The notes under the pieces were generated by a model. The model saw nothing but the letters and a program-made list of their open reading frames with translations. It searched no databases and had not been told where the DNA came from. Source: Rhynchopus euleeides (lineage: Eukaryota; Euglenozoa; Diplonemea; Diplonemida; Diplonemidae). From it: 64,000 nt of DNA. The stretch covers positions 620,001 through 684,000 of the forward strand of contig OY723273.1 in assembly GCA_963210315.1 (NCBI GenBank), in the 5' to 3' direction. Shown here in pieces: positions 1 to 12,048 of this stretch (positions within the stretch are counted from its first letter, which is position 1; each line of letters opens with the position of its first letter). Both the position numbers and the translations under genes were made by a program.

Positions 1-3000
1 TTATGTCCGACCGAAGACTCCCGCAAACACACACACACACACAAGCCCTCAAGACTCTTGAAGCGGCCTGACTATTTAGTGTCTACGTCGCAGCAAGGGG
101 GCGATATATACCACCCTTTTTATTGATTTCACGTGTCAGTGTTTGACTTTTTTGCAACTTCATTTCTTCCTTTTTCTCCCTCTCCAACCCCACCCGTGAC
201 ACCACCAGGGTTTAGCTAGCCCTGGTCCGATTATCCCCGGTTCTCCGCTGAAGAGACGCGGCCGGGGGGAGGGGTACGAAGAGTACGCGTCGAAACCGGT
301 GTCACGTCGTGTTGGGGAATCCTTCGGGAGTGCGATACTGAAGGGGAGGTGCTACTGCCCGTGCAGGGCGACACCGCCTTAAAACTTTATAACCACACAC
401 ACACACACACACAAGCCCTCAAGACTCTTGAAGCGGCCTGACTATTTAGTGTCTTCGTCGCAGCAAGGGGGCGATATATACCACCCTTTTTATTGATTTC
501 ACGTGTCAGTGTTTGACTTTTTCGCAACTTCATTTCTTCCTTTTCTCCCTCTCCAACCCCACCCGTGACACCACCAGGGTTTAGCTAGCCCTGGTCCGAT
601 TATCCCCGGTTCTTCGCTGAAGAGACGCGGCCGGGGGGAGGGGTACGAAGAGTACGCGTCGAAACCGGTGTCACGTCGTGTTGGGGAATCCTTCGGGAGT
701 GCGATACTGAAGGGGAGGTGCTACTGCCCGTGCAGGGCGACACCGCCTTAAAACTTCATAACCACACACAAACCCTCTATTCCCCCAGGCCTGATGAGCA
801 AACCCCCCTGCCCCATGTTGTGACTTCCTTTCTACCTTGCACAAAACATCCCATTTGCCCCTTTTCTTCCTTCGAAAGTGTTGTGACTACCCCCCCTTCC
901 CCACCCCTCGGGAGTGCCACTCCTCTGGTGGTTAAAAGTGACCCGCCGTTGTGCCTTCGGCATCTGTTGCGTGTGCCGTCGTATGCTTCCTATGCACTAG
1001 TTATAGCTATCCGGGGGCGGTCTGCTGTCGCACCAGTGGGCTGCCCCACCTCTGCACCCTCGGTTTTTAAGATGTTCACCACAGCGGAGAATGATCCCCT
1101 TCTCTGTGGCGATCGAGCCAAGCTGGACGAGGTTCGCCTTCGGGCGAAGGTCATGTGGGCGGACAAAAGGTGCCTGCTCCTGAGACTCATCAGCAACCTG
1201 TTTCTTCCTTCAAGCCCTCAAGACTCTTGAAGCGGCCTGACTATTTAGTGTCTTCGTCGCAGCAAGGGGGCGATATATACCACCCTTGTTATTGATTTCA
1301 CGTGTCAGTGTTTGACTTTTTCGCAACTTCATTTCTTCCTTTTCTCCCTCTCCAACCCCACCCGTGACACCACCAGGGTTTAGCTAGCCCTGGTCCGATT
1401 ATCCCCGGTTCTTCGCTGAAGAGACGCGGCCGGGGGGAGGGGTACGAAGAGTACGCGTCGAAACCGGTGTCACGTCGTGTTGGGGAATCCTTCGGGAGTG
1501 CGATACTGAAGGGGAGGTGCTACTGCCCGTGCAGGGCGACACCGCCTTAAAACTTTATAACCACACACACACACACACATCAAGTCCTCAAGACTCTTGA
1601 AGCGGCCTGACTATTTAGTGTCTTCGTCGCAGCAAGGGGGCGATATATACCGCCTTTTTATTGATTTCACGTGTCAGTGTTTGACTTTTTCGCAACTTCA
1701 TTACTTCCTTTTCTCCCTCTCCAACCCCACCCGTGACACCACCAGGGTTTAGCTAGCCCTGGTCCGATTATCCCCGGTTCTTCGCTGAAGAGACGCGGCC
1801 GGGGGGAGGGGTACGAAGAGTACGCGTCGAAACCGGTGTCACGTCGTGTTGGGGAATCCTTCGGGAGTGCGATACTGAAGGGGAGGTGCTACTGCCCGTG
1901 CAGGGCGACACCGCCTTAAAACTTTATAACCACACACAAACCCTCTATTCCCCCAGGCCTGATGAGCAATCCCCCCTGCCTCATGTTGTGACTTCCTTTC
2001 TACCTTGCACAAAACATCCCATTTGCCCCTTTACTTCCTTCGAAAGTGTTGTGACTACCCCCCCTTCCCCACCCCTCGGGAGTGCCACTCCTCTGGTGGT
2101 TAAAAGTGACCCGCCGTTGTGCCTTCGGCATCTGTTGCGTGTGCCGTCGTATTCTTCCTATGCACTAGTTATAGCTATCCGGGGGCGGCCTGCTGTCGCA
2201 CCAGTGGGCTGCCCCACCTCTGCACCCTCGGTTTTTAAGATGTTCACCACAGCGGAGAATGATCCCCTTCTCTGTGGCGATCGAGCCAAGCTGGACGAGG
2301 TTCGCCTTCGGGCGAAGGTCATGTGGGCGGACAAAAGGTGCCTGCTCCTGAGACTCAGCAGCAACCTGTTTCTTCCTTCAAGCCCTCAAGACTCTTGAAG
2401 CGGCCTGACTATTTAGTGTCTTCGTCGCAGCAAGGGGGCGATATATACCACCCTTTTTATTGATTTCACGTGTCAGTGTTTGACTTTTTCGCAACTTCAT
2501 TTCTTCCTTTTTCTCCCTCTCCAACCCCACCCGTGACACCACCAGGGTTTAGCTAGCCCTGGTCCGATTATCCCCGGTTCTTCGCTGAAGAGACGCGGCC
2601 GGGGGGAGGGGTACGAAGAGTACGCGTCGAAACCGGTGTCACGTCGTGTTGGGGAATCCTTCGGGAGTGCGATACTGAAGGGGAGGTGCTACTGCCCGTG
2701 CAGGGCGACACCGCCTTAAAACTTGATAACCACACACACACACACACACACACATCAAGTCCTCAAGACTCTTGAAGCGGCCTGACTATTTAGTGTCTTC
2801 GTCGCAGCAAGGGGGCGATATATACCGCCTTTTTATTGATTTCACGTGTCAGTGTTTGACTTTTTCGCAACTTCATTACTTCCTTTTTCTCCCTCTCCAA
2901 CCCCACCCGTGACACCACCAGGGTTTAGCTAGCCCTGGTCCGATTATCCCCGGTTCTTCGCTGAAGAGACGCGGCCGGGGGGAGGGGTACGAAGAGTACG

Positions 3001-3336
3001 CGTCGAAACCGGTGTCACGCCGTGTTGGGGAATCCTTCGGGAGTGCGATACTGAAGGGGAGGTGCTACTGCCCGTGCAGGGCGACACCGCCTTAAAACTT
3101 TATAACCACACACAAACCCTCTATTCCCCCAGGCCTGATGAGCAATCCCCCCTGCCTCATGTTGTGACTTCCTTTCTACCTTGCACAAAACATCCCATTT
3201 GCCCCTTTACTTCCTTCGAAAGTGTTGTGACTTCCCCCCTACCCCACCCCTCGGGAGTGCCACTCCTCTGGTGGTTAAAAGTGACCCGCCGTTGTGCCTT
3301 CGGCATCTGTTGCGTGTGCCGTCGTATTCTTCCTAT

Positions 3337-4424
3337 GGGGTAATCAGGCTGGGGGAAAAAACAACAAATCACAACGAATCACACCCGATCACAACAAATC
3401 ACAACGCCAAATGTTGTGATTTGTTGTGATTTGTTGCGATTTGTTGCGATTTGTTGTGGCCAGTTGTGATTTGTTGCGACCAGTTGTGACGACTTGTGAC
3501 CCTTTTGTGATGAGTTGTGATGAGTTGTGATGAGGTGTGATCTGTTGTGATCTGTTGTGATCGCGATCCAAAATTTCAAAAATTTAAAATTTTGGATCGC
3601 GATCACAACAGATCACAACAGATCACACCTCATCACAACTCATCACAAAAGGGTCACAAGTCGTCACAACTGGTCACAACAAATCACACCACGTCACACC
3701 TAGTCACAACAAATCACAACTGGCCGTATTGCAATTTGGGTTAGCGTGCTGGCATCGCAGCCTGGCCCCGAAGGACCATACCGTGAGGAACCGGGCCCGC
3801 TATCCTACTCTTGCTCTACGTGACACCACACGGTTTCGCTCTCCTCCTCGTTGCGCTGTAAAGGAGGGGGGACACACACACACTGGAAGCCGGAGATTGC
3901 GCCTGCTGATACTGAGGCGCAATCTTCGCGACGACGCGTTGAAAAGAGCGCGGAATAGCCGCCGAACGAAAGATGGTGGGAGAGGGGATGCAGCGGGTGC
4001 GCTTCGGAACCGCACGCAACACCTGCTTCTGGAGGAAACGAGAACGAGAAGGACGGACAGCACGTGTCTTGCGCTCCAAGAAGCGCAAGGCCTGTGAGGC
4101 CCGTGGGAAAGGGGAAGGCACGCCCGATCTAGCTGTGCTGATGATCGTGCGGGAGGAAGGAAAACCTGCTCTGTTGTTATGAAACGAGCATCGCTCCAGG
4201 GCAGATTCGTCTGCCTCCCGCATGTGCGCTACACGTTTCTGCGCGCGGGGAACCGAGGACTCAGAAGGGGAGTCACACCTAGTCACAACAAATCACAACT
4301 GGCCGCAACAAATCGCAAAAAATCACAACAAATCACAACATTTGCCTTGTGATTTGTTGTGATCTGTTGTGATCGGGTGTGATTTGTTGTGATTTGTTGT
4401 TTTTTTCCCCAGCCTGATTACCCC
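3337..4424. mobile_element. 1,088 bp inverted-repeat element inserted in the third Y repeat, 6 bp target duplication
   Basis: The ends are GGGGTAATCAGGCTGGGGG and its reverse complement, followed by AAAACAACAAATCACAAC repeats. TCCTAT stands on both sides (3331-3336 and 4426-4431), while the sister Y copies at about 984 and 2152 carry a single uninterrupted TCCTAT, so the empty site is visible. The left part (about 3451-3726) is a perfect palindrome of TTGTTGTGA-type words around GATCGCGATC. The interior 3727-4270 is unique and non-coding by eye. The TSD size fits hAT- or Mutator-like families loosely; no transposase is present. Confidence 0.85.
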
Positions 4425-4649
4425 ATCCTATGCACTAGTTATAGCTATCCGGGGGCGGTCTGCTGTCGCACCAGCGGGCTGCCCCACCTCTGCACCCTCG
4501 GTTTTTAAGATGTTCACCACAGTGGAGAATGATCCCCTTCTCTGTGGCGATCGAGCCAAGCTGGACGAGGTTCGCCTTCGGGCGAAGGTCATGTGGGCGG
4601 ACAAAAGGTGCCTGCTCCTGAGACTCATCAGCAACCTGCTTCTTCCTTC

Positions 4650-5017
4650 AAGCCCTCAAGACTCTTGAAGCGGCCTGACTATTTAGTGTCTTCGTCGCAG
4701 CAAGGGGGCGATATATACCACCCTTTTTATTGATTTCACGTGTCAGTGTTTGACTTTTTCGCAACTTCATTTCTTCCTTTTTCTCCCTCTCCAACCCCAC
4801 CCGTGACACCACCAGGGTTTAGCTAGCCCTGGTCCGATTATCCCCGGTTCTTCGCTGAAGAGACGCGGCCGGGGGGAGGGGTACGAAGAGTACGCGTCGA
4901 AACCGGTGTCACGTCGTGTTGGGGAATCCTTCGGGAGTGCGATACTGAAGGGGAGGTGCTACTGCCCGTGCAGGGCGACACCGCCTTAAAACTTTATAAC
5001 CACACACACACACACAC
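4650..5017 (+). mobile_element. X repeat: SINE-like element with (CA)n 3' tail (best-bounded copy)
   Basis: About 350 bp ending in TTATAACC then (CA)n. It has a perfect hairpin ACCAGGG...CCCTGGT at about 4808-4831. Close to the tail, the stretch from GAAGGGGAGG to CACCGCCTT can fold as a stem with internal loops and a GCCC/GGGC top. There is no open frame with a recognisable domain and no clear tRNA A/B box. CA repeats lie on both sides. The 3' tail resembles that of the LINE at 24340-24383, so mobilisation by that LINE is inferred. The other X copies in the array share the same structure. Confidence 0.6.
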
Positions 5018-5582
5018 GGTACACACACCACCTCCCCTCCCACACCCACCCCAAGCCCATAAGATCCTTTCTTTCCTTCCCTGGGCTGACTCTGACACTG
5101 ATTGTCGGTTGGGGCGGATCGAAGGTGCCGTGAAATATAGAAGGGAAACCGGCACACCCACCCCCCCGCTTTATTTTGGGTGTTCCGACAAATCAGGAAG
5201 CTCAGCCCCATCTCTCCTCTGCGACACACCCCCCCGCTCCCTGCGGGAGAAGAAGTGTGAACAGAGGCAAAAGCAGGCTCCAGGTGCCCCTCCAGCTGGA
5301 TCCATATTGCACCAGCGGATGAACCGTGTGGCAACCCATCCTCGATGGCCTGGCGCAGATGTACCGGAGGGGGGGAGGGGGGGGAGAGGGTGTGGGGGCC
5401 ACTCCGGTCACACCGGGAGAATATGGAGGTCTTCGCTGGTCGTTATTCTTCGTCAGTGGATCTTCGTCAGTTTTCAGCCAATTCAACAGGAAATGCACTT
5501 AAAATGCACTGACGACCATGCATCCTATATGTGATTGGAACCCGCTTCGACAGCAGTGGGTAACGTGTCGGGTGTTAAAGAG

Positions 5583-5617
<35 letters not shown>

Positions 5618-6826
5618 CGGGTGGGTGGGTAAAAATAATCAGAAAGTAGAATGTAGAATCGGTTGCTCCACGGTCTGAAAGGGGGTGGAGGAGACGCCAG
5701 GTTTGGGCCTGGTTCTGCCTTCACAGCGAAGGGCAGAGTTTTTTTGGTTGTTGATTTTTTTTTTTTTTTTTTGGTGGCGACAATCCCAGGCACTGCGAGA
5801 GCTAGGCTGCTGCACAGACCCGTTGCTTCTTTTCAGTCAGTCGGTTGGTTGTTGGTGATTTTCATGCAGAATGCCAAATTCAAGAAAATAAAGGGGTGAG
5901 GTAAACCTGAAGGGAGGAGAAGAGCCGAAGGGGCGGGTGTTCGTCGATCGCGAGAACACCCCTCCACACGCGCCTTTGCTGCGGTGGTGATGCTCTGCAA
6001 GAATTTTGCAATGGGCGCAGTTTCCTGCGTTGTGAGGCCAAAACCTCAAAAACAGTAGACATCCGAACATGGGGATGGGGGTGGGTCGACGGTGGCAGCC
6101 GCTGGTGAGTTTCGAACGCAGAACGCCCACAAAGCCTGTTAGGCGTGGAGATTTCGCAAAAAGATGTGCGGTGGTAGGGGCTCCTTGGGTGGAGGGGGGT
6201 TGTAACCGTCGACATCAACATCAACAGCTGCATTCTACACACAAAAAAACCACAGCCAGGCTCACTGAAGGGCCGGCCCCAGATTTCAACGCCTCATACC
6301 GTCCCCTGTCACAGCACCAGACATCATTTTGCAGAAAGCTTTGAACGATGTTTTTGTGGTGGTATATCAAACATCACCTTGGGAGGTATCGCGACCAGCC
6401 ACAGCTCGTGAGTCAGTGAGGGGAAGTGGGGCTGTTGCTCAGTTTTTCCCACTCAGTCACGTCTGGTAGCGAGGACCCCCCCTTTGAAAGAGCATATTTC
6501 ACTGGGTATTAAAGAGAAGGTGGCTTTTGTCAGGTATCACATTCGGCACGTGCACGCACGCGAAATAAAGTTGTGGCAGTACAAAGGCCAAAGAAAGAGC
6601 AAGAGAGGAAGGGTGGGGCGTATCCGGTGCGTGTGCATAAGGGCAACAACCTGCTGATCTCCGGGATATGGTGTCAGAAATGCAGCCAGCTTGGGCCTTT
6701 TTCAGTGACTCCCGTCACGACAGAGACCGGATGTCGCCGGTCTTGCGCCCCCCCCACCCACCTCACCCCAAGCACAAACCGCCTCCTTGGTGCCCCCCTC
6801 CCCTTTCATCCATCGTATTTTTTATA
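5018..6826. other. Intergenic, no gene recognised
   Basis: Contains a G-run (5371-5390), a fragment of a TIR element related to 26179-26362 (about 5430-5515), a (GA)n microsatellite (5583-5613), a poly-T run (about 5752-5772) and a weak hairpin element ending in GTAGCGAGGACCCCC (about 6364-6483). Open frames are short and look like chance. Confidence 0.6.
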
Positions 6827-7155
6827 CCGTATACGTAAATATTATGGAACGTAAATATTATGGAACGGGCCCATTTTTGCCCGGTCCGTTCCATAATATT
6901 TACGTTCCAAAATATTTACAGGGCCAGTCGGGGACTCGGTGGTGAGGATGGCTTGCCTCAGGAATCGCGCGAAAAGTGCACGAGTAGGTCCCGTCAGGGA
7001 CTCTGTATGCCGTCCGATCACCTGGTCCAAGTCCCCGAGTCGCAGAAAGCCCTGTAAATATTATGGAACGGAAAAAATCTGGAACGCCAACCCACCAGCG
7101 TTCCAAAATATTTACGTTCCATAATATTTACGTTCCAAAATATTTACGTATACGG
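6827..7155. mobile_element. 329 bp TIR element with TA target duplication (CCGTATACG family)
   Basis: The ends are CCGTATACGTAAATATT and its complement, with TA immediately outside both ends. Subterminal arms repeat TAAATATTATGGAACG several times in both orientations. The non-repeated core (about 6918-7057) carries GGGGACTCGG and GTCCCCGAGTC motifs and no gene. A second, inverted copy lies at 40016-40360. TA duplication with short TIRs is typical of non-autonomous Tc1/mariner-type elements. Confidence 0.85.
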
Positions 7156-8295
7156 TAATTTCATTGGGCGAGTCCGGGGCGTACACAGTACACACAACAA
7201 GATGTGTCTGCAATCCACGCAACAGTATTTACTCGCTCGAAAACCCCCGGTTGCACACTTGTGTCGCAAGGCTGTGAAGAACCTTGCATCGGTAGCCAGC
7301 GTCGTGATTTGACGATTTTTCGGTGCGAAAGATGAAAATCTGTGTGCGTAATAAGAATTTATATCCAACCCTCCCCAGAGGCACACAGACCATTATGAGT
7401 CAGGACCCATCTGGCGGTTTATATGTTGATGTGCTCAGGTGCGATGGGGTTCGTCTGTCCATTCTTGCGACAGCAGGCGAGACTGGAATGCCGTCATATA
7501 GACGGGCCTGCCGGTGTCTCTGCCCGATCCACCGCCACTGTGAGTGGGGTGGCACGCCCGCACCGTGAGCAACGGGACTTGTCACACAACCGGCAGATGG
7601 CGCCCCTTCCTGCATCTGGCAAGAGGGGCGCGTTGTTCTGGATTGTATGGACACGCGGTGTCGCTGGATTCCTTCTTTGCGGGGATCTGGAAAAAAAGAA
7701 GTCCAAAAAGAATGGCAAGATGGCACAAGCATCGGAGAACCAGGATCTACGCAACACCAACAATAAAACCGACCACCTTCAGGGGGCCACCACCCCACAG
7801 GAAACACTCCTTTTGATTTTTGTAGCGTTTGGGTGCCTCAACACACCCCATCCACCCAACCCTTCAAAGCCCCGCCCCGCCCCCCCCCCTCCAATCACCA
7901 CGCACACACACCGCGCGGGGCGGTGCCCCCCCCCCCCCCCCCGCCACACCCAAGCATCACACACCACCTTGGAGCACGCACATCAAAACACCAGACAGAT
8001 TCCTCTTGAGTATTCCTGCGACACTGACAATGGTTTGACGACCTCTGTATTCGTTGAACGCTGCCCACACGAGCCTGCGCGGGGGGAGGGGGGGGGGAGG
8101 GAGGGAGCGCACTGGGAAAAGGGGAGGGGGTGTTAGTGAAACGAACACAAATAGGGAAACGGCAAAGGGAGATGAAGGGGGGGGGGGGTGGGGGGTGGGG
8201 GGTAGGGGGTAGGGGGGTGTGGAACGAGAGGCACAAAATGGGAGCGCCGTCTGGTTTCCAACTTTGCACCCCCCCTCCGCATGGGTGGCACTGTG
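7156..8295. other. Intergenic, no gene recognised
   Basis: A mixed region with a long C-run (7925-7942), G-rich stretches at 8083-8105 and 8176-8220 and CA-rich spacers. Open frames such as 7423-8136 are low-complexity, and no domain was seen. Confidence 0.5.
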
Positions 8296-8510
8296 CAAAA
8301 ACTATCTGTGCCCCCACTGGATCGTAAAGTGACAGCAAAACGAGACAACAAACCAATTACTGCCGAAAGTTGTATTGTTGGAACGCAGACCCCACTCTTT
8401 GTGTACACCACTCCCCGGTCTGATGAAGTGGTGTGAGTGGGGACGCACGATCCAGCTAAAGGCACAGAAAGTTTCCCCAGTTGGCTACGCCGAACTAACA
8501 ACAAAAAAAT
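8296..8510 (+). repeat. Dispersed ~210 bp repeat, copy 1
   Basis: Runs from ACTATCTGTGCCCCCACTGG to GGCTACGCCGAACTAACAAC and is nearly identical to 25959-26168. A diverged copy with an internal insertion lies at about 59195-59570. It ends in an A-rich stretch, which could make it SINE-like, but no convincing pol III promoter was found. Confidence 0.8.
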
Positions 8511-8840
8511 ATTGTCTGATTTCCCCACCCCCACCCCCCTCGCTCCCTACCTGGGGAAGGTCTTTTTTTGCCCATCCCCCGGTCACCCCCCCCCCCACAC
8601 ACCACCCCGACCCTGCTCTGGACCTGAAGCACAGCATCGCACGCCGGTGATGTTAACCCTGCTCTGAGCCCCCATGCCAGGTCACGCCCCTGCCGCTGGA
8701 ACAGCAGAAGCGCACCCAGGCACAACAGCCAGCAGGGCAACACAGGGGGGGGGGGGGTCACAATCGACCCTACCTTCGGCATCACGATTCCTGTTCTACT
8801 ACCCCCTTGAAGGGCTCAGACCCACGACGCGGTCTTCACC

Positions 8841-8977
8841 TCCCGGCGGGTACCCGGCCGGGTGGTCCGCCGGGTACCCGGGGGTACCCCCCGGATACCA
8901 CCGGATACCGGGATCCGGGTACCCGGATCCCGGTATCCGGCCGGGTACCCGGCGGGTACCCGCCCGGGTACCCGTGA
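8841..8977. repeat. Palindromic-word array GGGTACCC / GGATCC type
   Basis: A run of short self-complementary words (GGGTACCC, CGGATCCGGG, CCGGATACC) in many permutations over about 135 bp. Much of it can fold on itself. A sister array lies at 10784-10885. Confidence 0.85.
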
Positions 8978-10272
8978 ATTATTGTCCATAACCCAGAGTG
9001 TATAGGGGGACCCTTTTCAAATTTTTTTTCGGGGGGGTCCTATTTTGGACGTTTGAGCCCGATTTCGAAGGAATTTTTGAGTTTTGAGCCTATTTTGGGC
9101 CCTAAAACGCGTTAAAACGGGTCCCGGAATTTCCGGAAAATGGCTGTTTTTTGGCCTTGGCGAAATTTCGCCCAAACTATTGACCCAAACTTGTCTGGGC
9201 CCATAATCGGGTCCTGGTGGTCTGGAACTGTCCATTTTCGAAGGCAGTCGTGAGAAAATCGCGACGTTTCGCCCCGAATTCTCACTCATGTGACCCCAAA
9301 AATCAAGCAAATGAGGTTTGCTCCGGCTTACACAACTCCAAATCCGAGTTGTGGAAGCCGGACCTTGTTGTGGGAGAAAATCGGCCAAGTGAGGAGGTTT
9401 CTTGTGCGAAATTCGAGCAATAAAGCTCAAGTAATCAAATGCCATGACCCCAACCACAACCCCACCCCCTGCCCTCTGCCCCCCACCCCTGTGCAGGTCA
9501 TGTGCCCCATCCCATCCCGTGTTGCCTTGTTGCAGATTTTCAAATCGGGAAATTTCAGGTGACCCGATGATAGGGATGTACCCCGAGGGTCTACCTGCAG
9601 GGATCCACTTTTTGCTATGCCTGCATTGCTGCTGTTTGCGCTTCTCGCCTCCACACACCACCCTGGGGGGAGGGACAGAGGGCGGAGGGGGCTACACACT
9701 TACACAACCGATTCGGTCAAACAATGCCACGTCATCCCCATTGGGGTCCTGGACCGCGGCGTCTCTCCCAGCGAATTGGTGTCGTCATCAGGCAGGCTAA
9801 GTAGTTGTCTACACAGGACATTGGTTTTAAGGGGGGTCTGAGTTCTGCGGAACTGGCTTCAAGGGACGCCCCCTCGTAATGACTGGGTGGATGGAGCCAA
9901 GTAATACCAGGTGGTCGGACACCGGAACTCTCGGCATTTATTAGTCGCGGGAACTGTGTCCGTGTGGTAGGTGACCCCTTCCGATTCCACTGATTCCACT
10001 CTTGAACATGTAGTGTTGAAAGATACTTGGTGTTCTGATGTTTTACAGGGTACTTGACAAAGGAAAGAGGGTGGTCAGTCTTGTGATCCACCCTGAATCC
10101 TTCCTGTGAGCAGCAGATCCACAACACCTCGACTTCTTTCAGCGGCTGTATTGATATTGCCTGACACAGCAAACATGATTCAATTGGAGGAACAAGCCTC
10201 GTACACCAGCGGCCCAAAAGGTGGATTTCATGTATGGTTTTAGGATTTCCCTTACTACTGATGGTGTAGAGA
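8978..10272. other. Intergenic; repeat-derived segment 8998-9425 and an uncertain open frame
   Basis: 8998-9060 opens with GGGGGACCC followed by a T-run, the same end motif seen at 33570-33600 and 35575-35835, so it is probably an old repeat. A minus-strand frame of 255 codons (9732-10499, GTG start) has no recognised domain and no splice or composition support. Confidence 0.4.
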
Positions 10273-10680
10273 CTACAAAGCCTGACCTGATGACGCCGCC
10301 ATGAACCTGGGAGACACGCCGCGTGAGAAGGGACCTCGGTGCGGGGTGGCGTGAAGATCCTGCCTGAGTGCCCTCGTCGGGACCCGCGGTAAACCGTGGC
10401 GTTCCCCCCGAGGCAAGTCCAGGACGAAGGTTGCAGATAACCGCTGCACCTCTTCGTCCGAAAGGAGCTCACAGGATAGGGGAACTGCCCACACCCCACT
10501 CACGACAGCGTATCCGAAAGGTGCACTGCGCGTGTGGTGGCGGTGTCGGGTCCAGACCCACCTCGTTCCCCCATGCCCGTCAGTTGTTGCCCCTCCAGGG
10601 GTGGCTGCTGTCTGGCATGGGGGGCGCCCTCCCTGCCTTGCAAGGGAAAATGTAGAACGGCATGCTGCCCGTTTCTTCAT
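10273..10680 (-). pseudogene. Possible minus-strand coding fragment, unknown product
   Basis: A 135-codon open frame. Its second half (about 10273-10510) has an amino-acid mix that looks protein-like, including SDEEVQRLSATFVLDLPRG, while the first half is low-complexity. No family is recognised, there is no clear splice site, and it abuts the palindromic array at 10784. It may be a gene relic or chance. Confidence 0.2.
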
Positions 10681-10783
10681 TTTTTCACCTTGCCTGGCAG
10701 GGGGGGGCCCACCCTCACGGGGGGAAAAAGAGGAACGGCATGCTGCCCGTTCACTCTTTTTTCCTCCCGTCGTGGGTGGGCGG

Positions 10784-10885
10784 CTACCCGGGTACCCGGC
10801 TGGGTATCCGGCCCGGGTACCCGGGTATCCGCCGGGTACCCCCCGGGTACCCGGGCCGGTAACCGGGACCTCCCGGGTACCCGGA
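10784..10885. repeat. Palindromic-word array GGGTACCC type, copy 2
   Basis: About 100 bp of permuted GGGTACCC, CCGGGTATCC and GGTAACCGGG words, the same vocabulary as 8841-8977 but in a different order, so it is not a simple copy. Poly-C (10916-10931) and poly-G (about 11139-11155) tracts follow. Confidence 0.8.
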
Positions 10886-11342
10886 AAGGTGGAGACCGCG
10901 TCGTGCCCTCCTCCCCTCCCCCCCCCCCCCCTCCTTCCCCATCATGCACACCCACCCCTGCCCCGAGGGGCTTCGGCAGTTCAGCTGGGTCCCACCTCGC
11001 TCGCAGGCACACCAGCGATGCACGATCCTGGCGGGGGTGGGGAAGGAAGGGAAGGGCTCATCCCATAGTACTTCACCGAGTGAGATCATCACAGAGGGTC
11101 GGTGGTGGGGGTGGGGAGAGGTGGGGGTGGTCCCGGGAGGGGGGGGGGGGGGGGGGAAGGGGGGAAGAAGACGGCGGTCCCACGATCCCACGAACTGCAT
11201 AACACACACATGGAGTTGGGGCAAAGAAACCGCACAACAGGATCTACCCACGAAAAAGAAAAAAAAACGTGGCCACCACACATGCACACACAATGCACGC
11301 ACGATAAGATTCTGTTGTTGTCTCGGACAGGTCGTGACGACC

Positions 11343-11575
11343 GAGCGGACCCTGTTGATGTCCCCCCCAGGGTCAATCTAACCCTGGGTCTGATGATGCC
11401 TGTTTCTTCGCTGAAGAGAAGAGCAGGGGCAGGGGATGAAGGGGGTATGAAGAGCGCGTGTCAAAAACTGGTGCCACGTCGTGTGGGGAATCCTGAGTGC
11501 GAAGGAGGTGATTGAGCCCGTTCAGGGGCTGGCACCGCCTTAGAATCTTGTCACCACACACACACTAGCGCACGC
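11343..11575 (+). mobile_element. Diverged X-family copy with (CA) tail
   Basis: Matches the 3' half of the X module with many substitutions. It has a CCCAGGG...CCCTGGG hairpin near 11367, GAAGAGAAGAGCAGGGGC, GGCACCGCCTTAGAATC and a tail GTCACCACACACACAC. The last 14 bases equal the LINE 3' end better than the young X copies do, which links the two families. Confidence 0.7.
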
Positions 11576-11579
11576 GTGA

Positions 11580-12048
11580 ATCTCTTGGCAGCAAGTGGTG
11601 ATCATACCGAGCACCTTGCTCTTGATGCAATCTCCACTGTGACACGCACACACACACGTGAGTACAATGCACATTTGACCCGCCCCTGTATTTTCCCTTT
11701 CCCTTTCCCAGCCCAACCAAAAAAGAGCCACCTCGTCCTTGGGGTGGTGGTTTCAGCCCATGAGTACGCATTGCTGTCAGCAACCAAAAAAAATAAGCAC
11801 GAGGATACCAGGCGTTTGTCATACACAATGACTGGCAATGCCAGTCGTGTTGATGGCAGATGACGAAAGCGCACCCGGGGCACCCCATCGATGCCGCACA
11901 TAGGGGGTGGCGATACGTGCAATGTGAGACAGATGCTCATTCAGGAAGAAACACATGATCAACGGACACACAGACACACAGACACATGAATGATTTGTGT
12001 TAGTACAGAACGGACGGAGCACCTGCTCTTGAGGCGATCTACACTGTT
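11580..12048. other. Intergenic with CA-rich short repeats
   Basis: Two or three diverged copies of a short motif (GAGCACCTGCTCTTGA followed by CA repeats) occur at about 11605 and 12018. Related motifs sit in the ZIP intron at about 13970 and 14030. They may be another (CA)-tailed short element. No gene seen. Confidence 0.4.

Larger units (their letters stand above)
1..5017 (+). repeat. Tandem array of a ~1.17 kb unit (X-X-Y), three full periods plus ends
   Basis: The array reads X-X-Y, X-X-Y, X-X-Y, X. X copies start at about 43, 413, 1212, 1582, 2380, 2757 and 4650, and each begins with a CCTCAAGACTCTTGAAG inverted repeat. Y segments lie at about 771-1211, 1939-2379 and 3115-3336 plus 4426-4649; the last is split by an inserted element. 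The period is 1168-1176 bp and copies are nearly identical apart from (CA)n length. The 170-codon frame that repeats in each unit (718-1230, 1886-2398) shows no domain and is probably chance. The array is cut by the window edge. Confidence 0.9.

Noticed and set aside
718-1230. 170-codon frame repeated in each X-Y unit
   Set aside because: It spans the X tail and Y without domain or start context, and the repetition follows from the DNA repeat. Sister copies differ by substitutions without clear protein-level constraint.
3730-3790. tRNA-like segment (GGGTTAGCGTGCTGGCATCG)
   Set aside because: No GGTTCRA T-arm and no 7 bp acceptor stem; it recurs as a fragment at 26250 and 55920, so it is repeat-derived.
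8296-8510. tRNA-derived SINE call for the ~210 bp repeat
   Set aside because: A TAGCCAACTGG segment on the minus strand resembles an A box, but no B box at the right distance was found.
9732-10499. 255-codon minus-strand frame as a gene
   Set aside because: GTG start, no recognisable family and no coding periodicity evident by eye. It overlaps a more protein-like frame at 10273.
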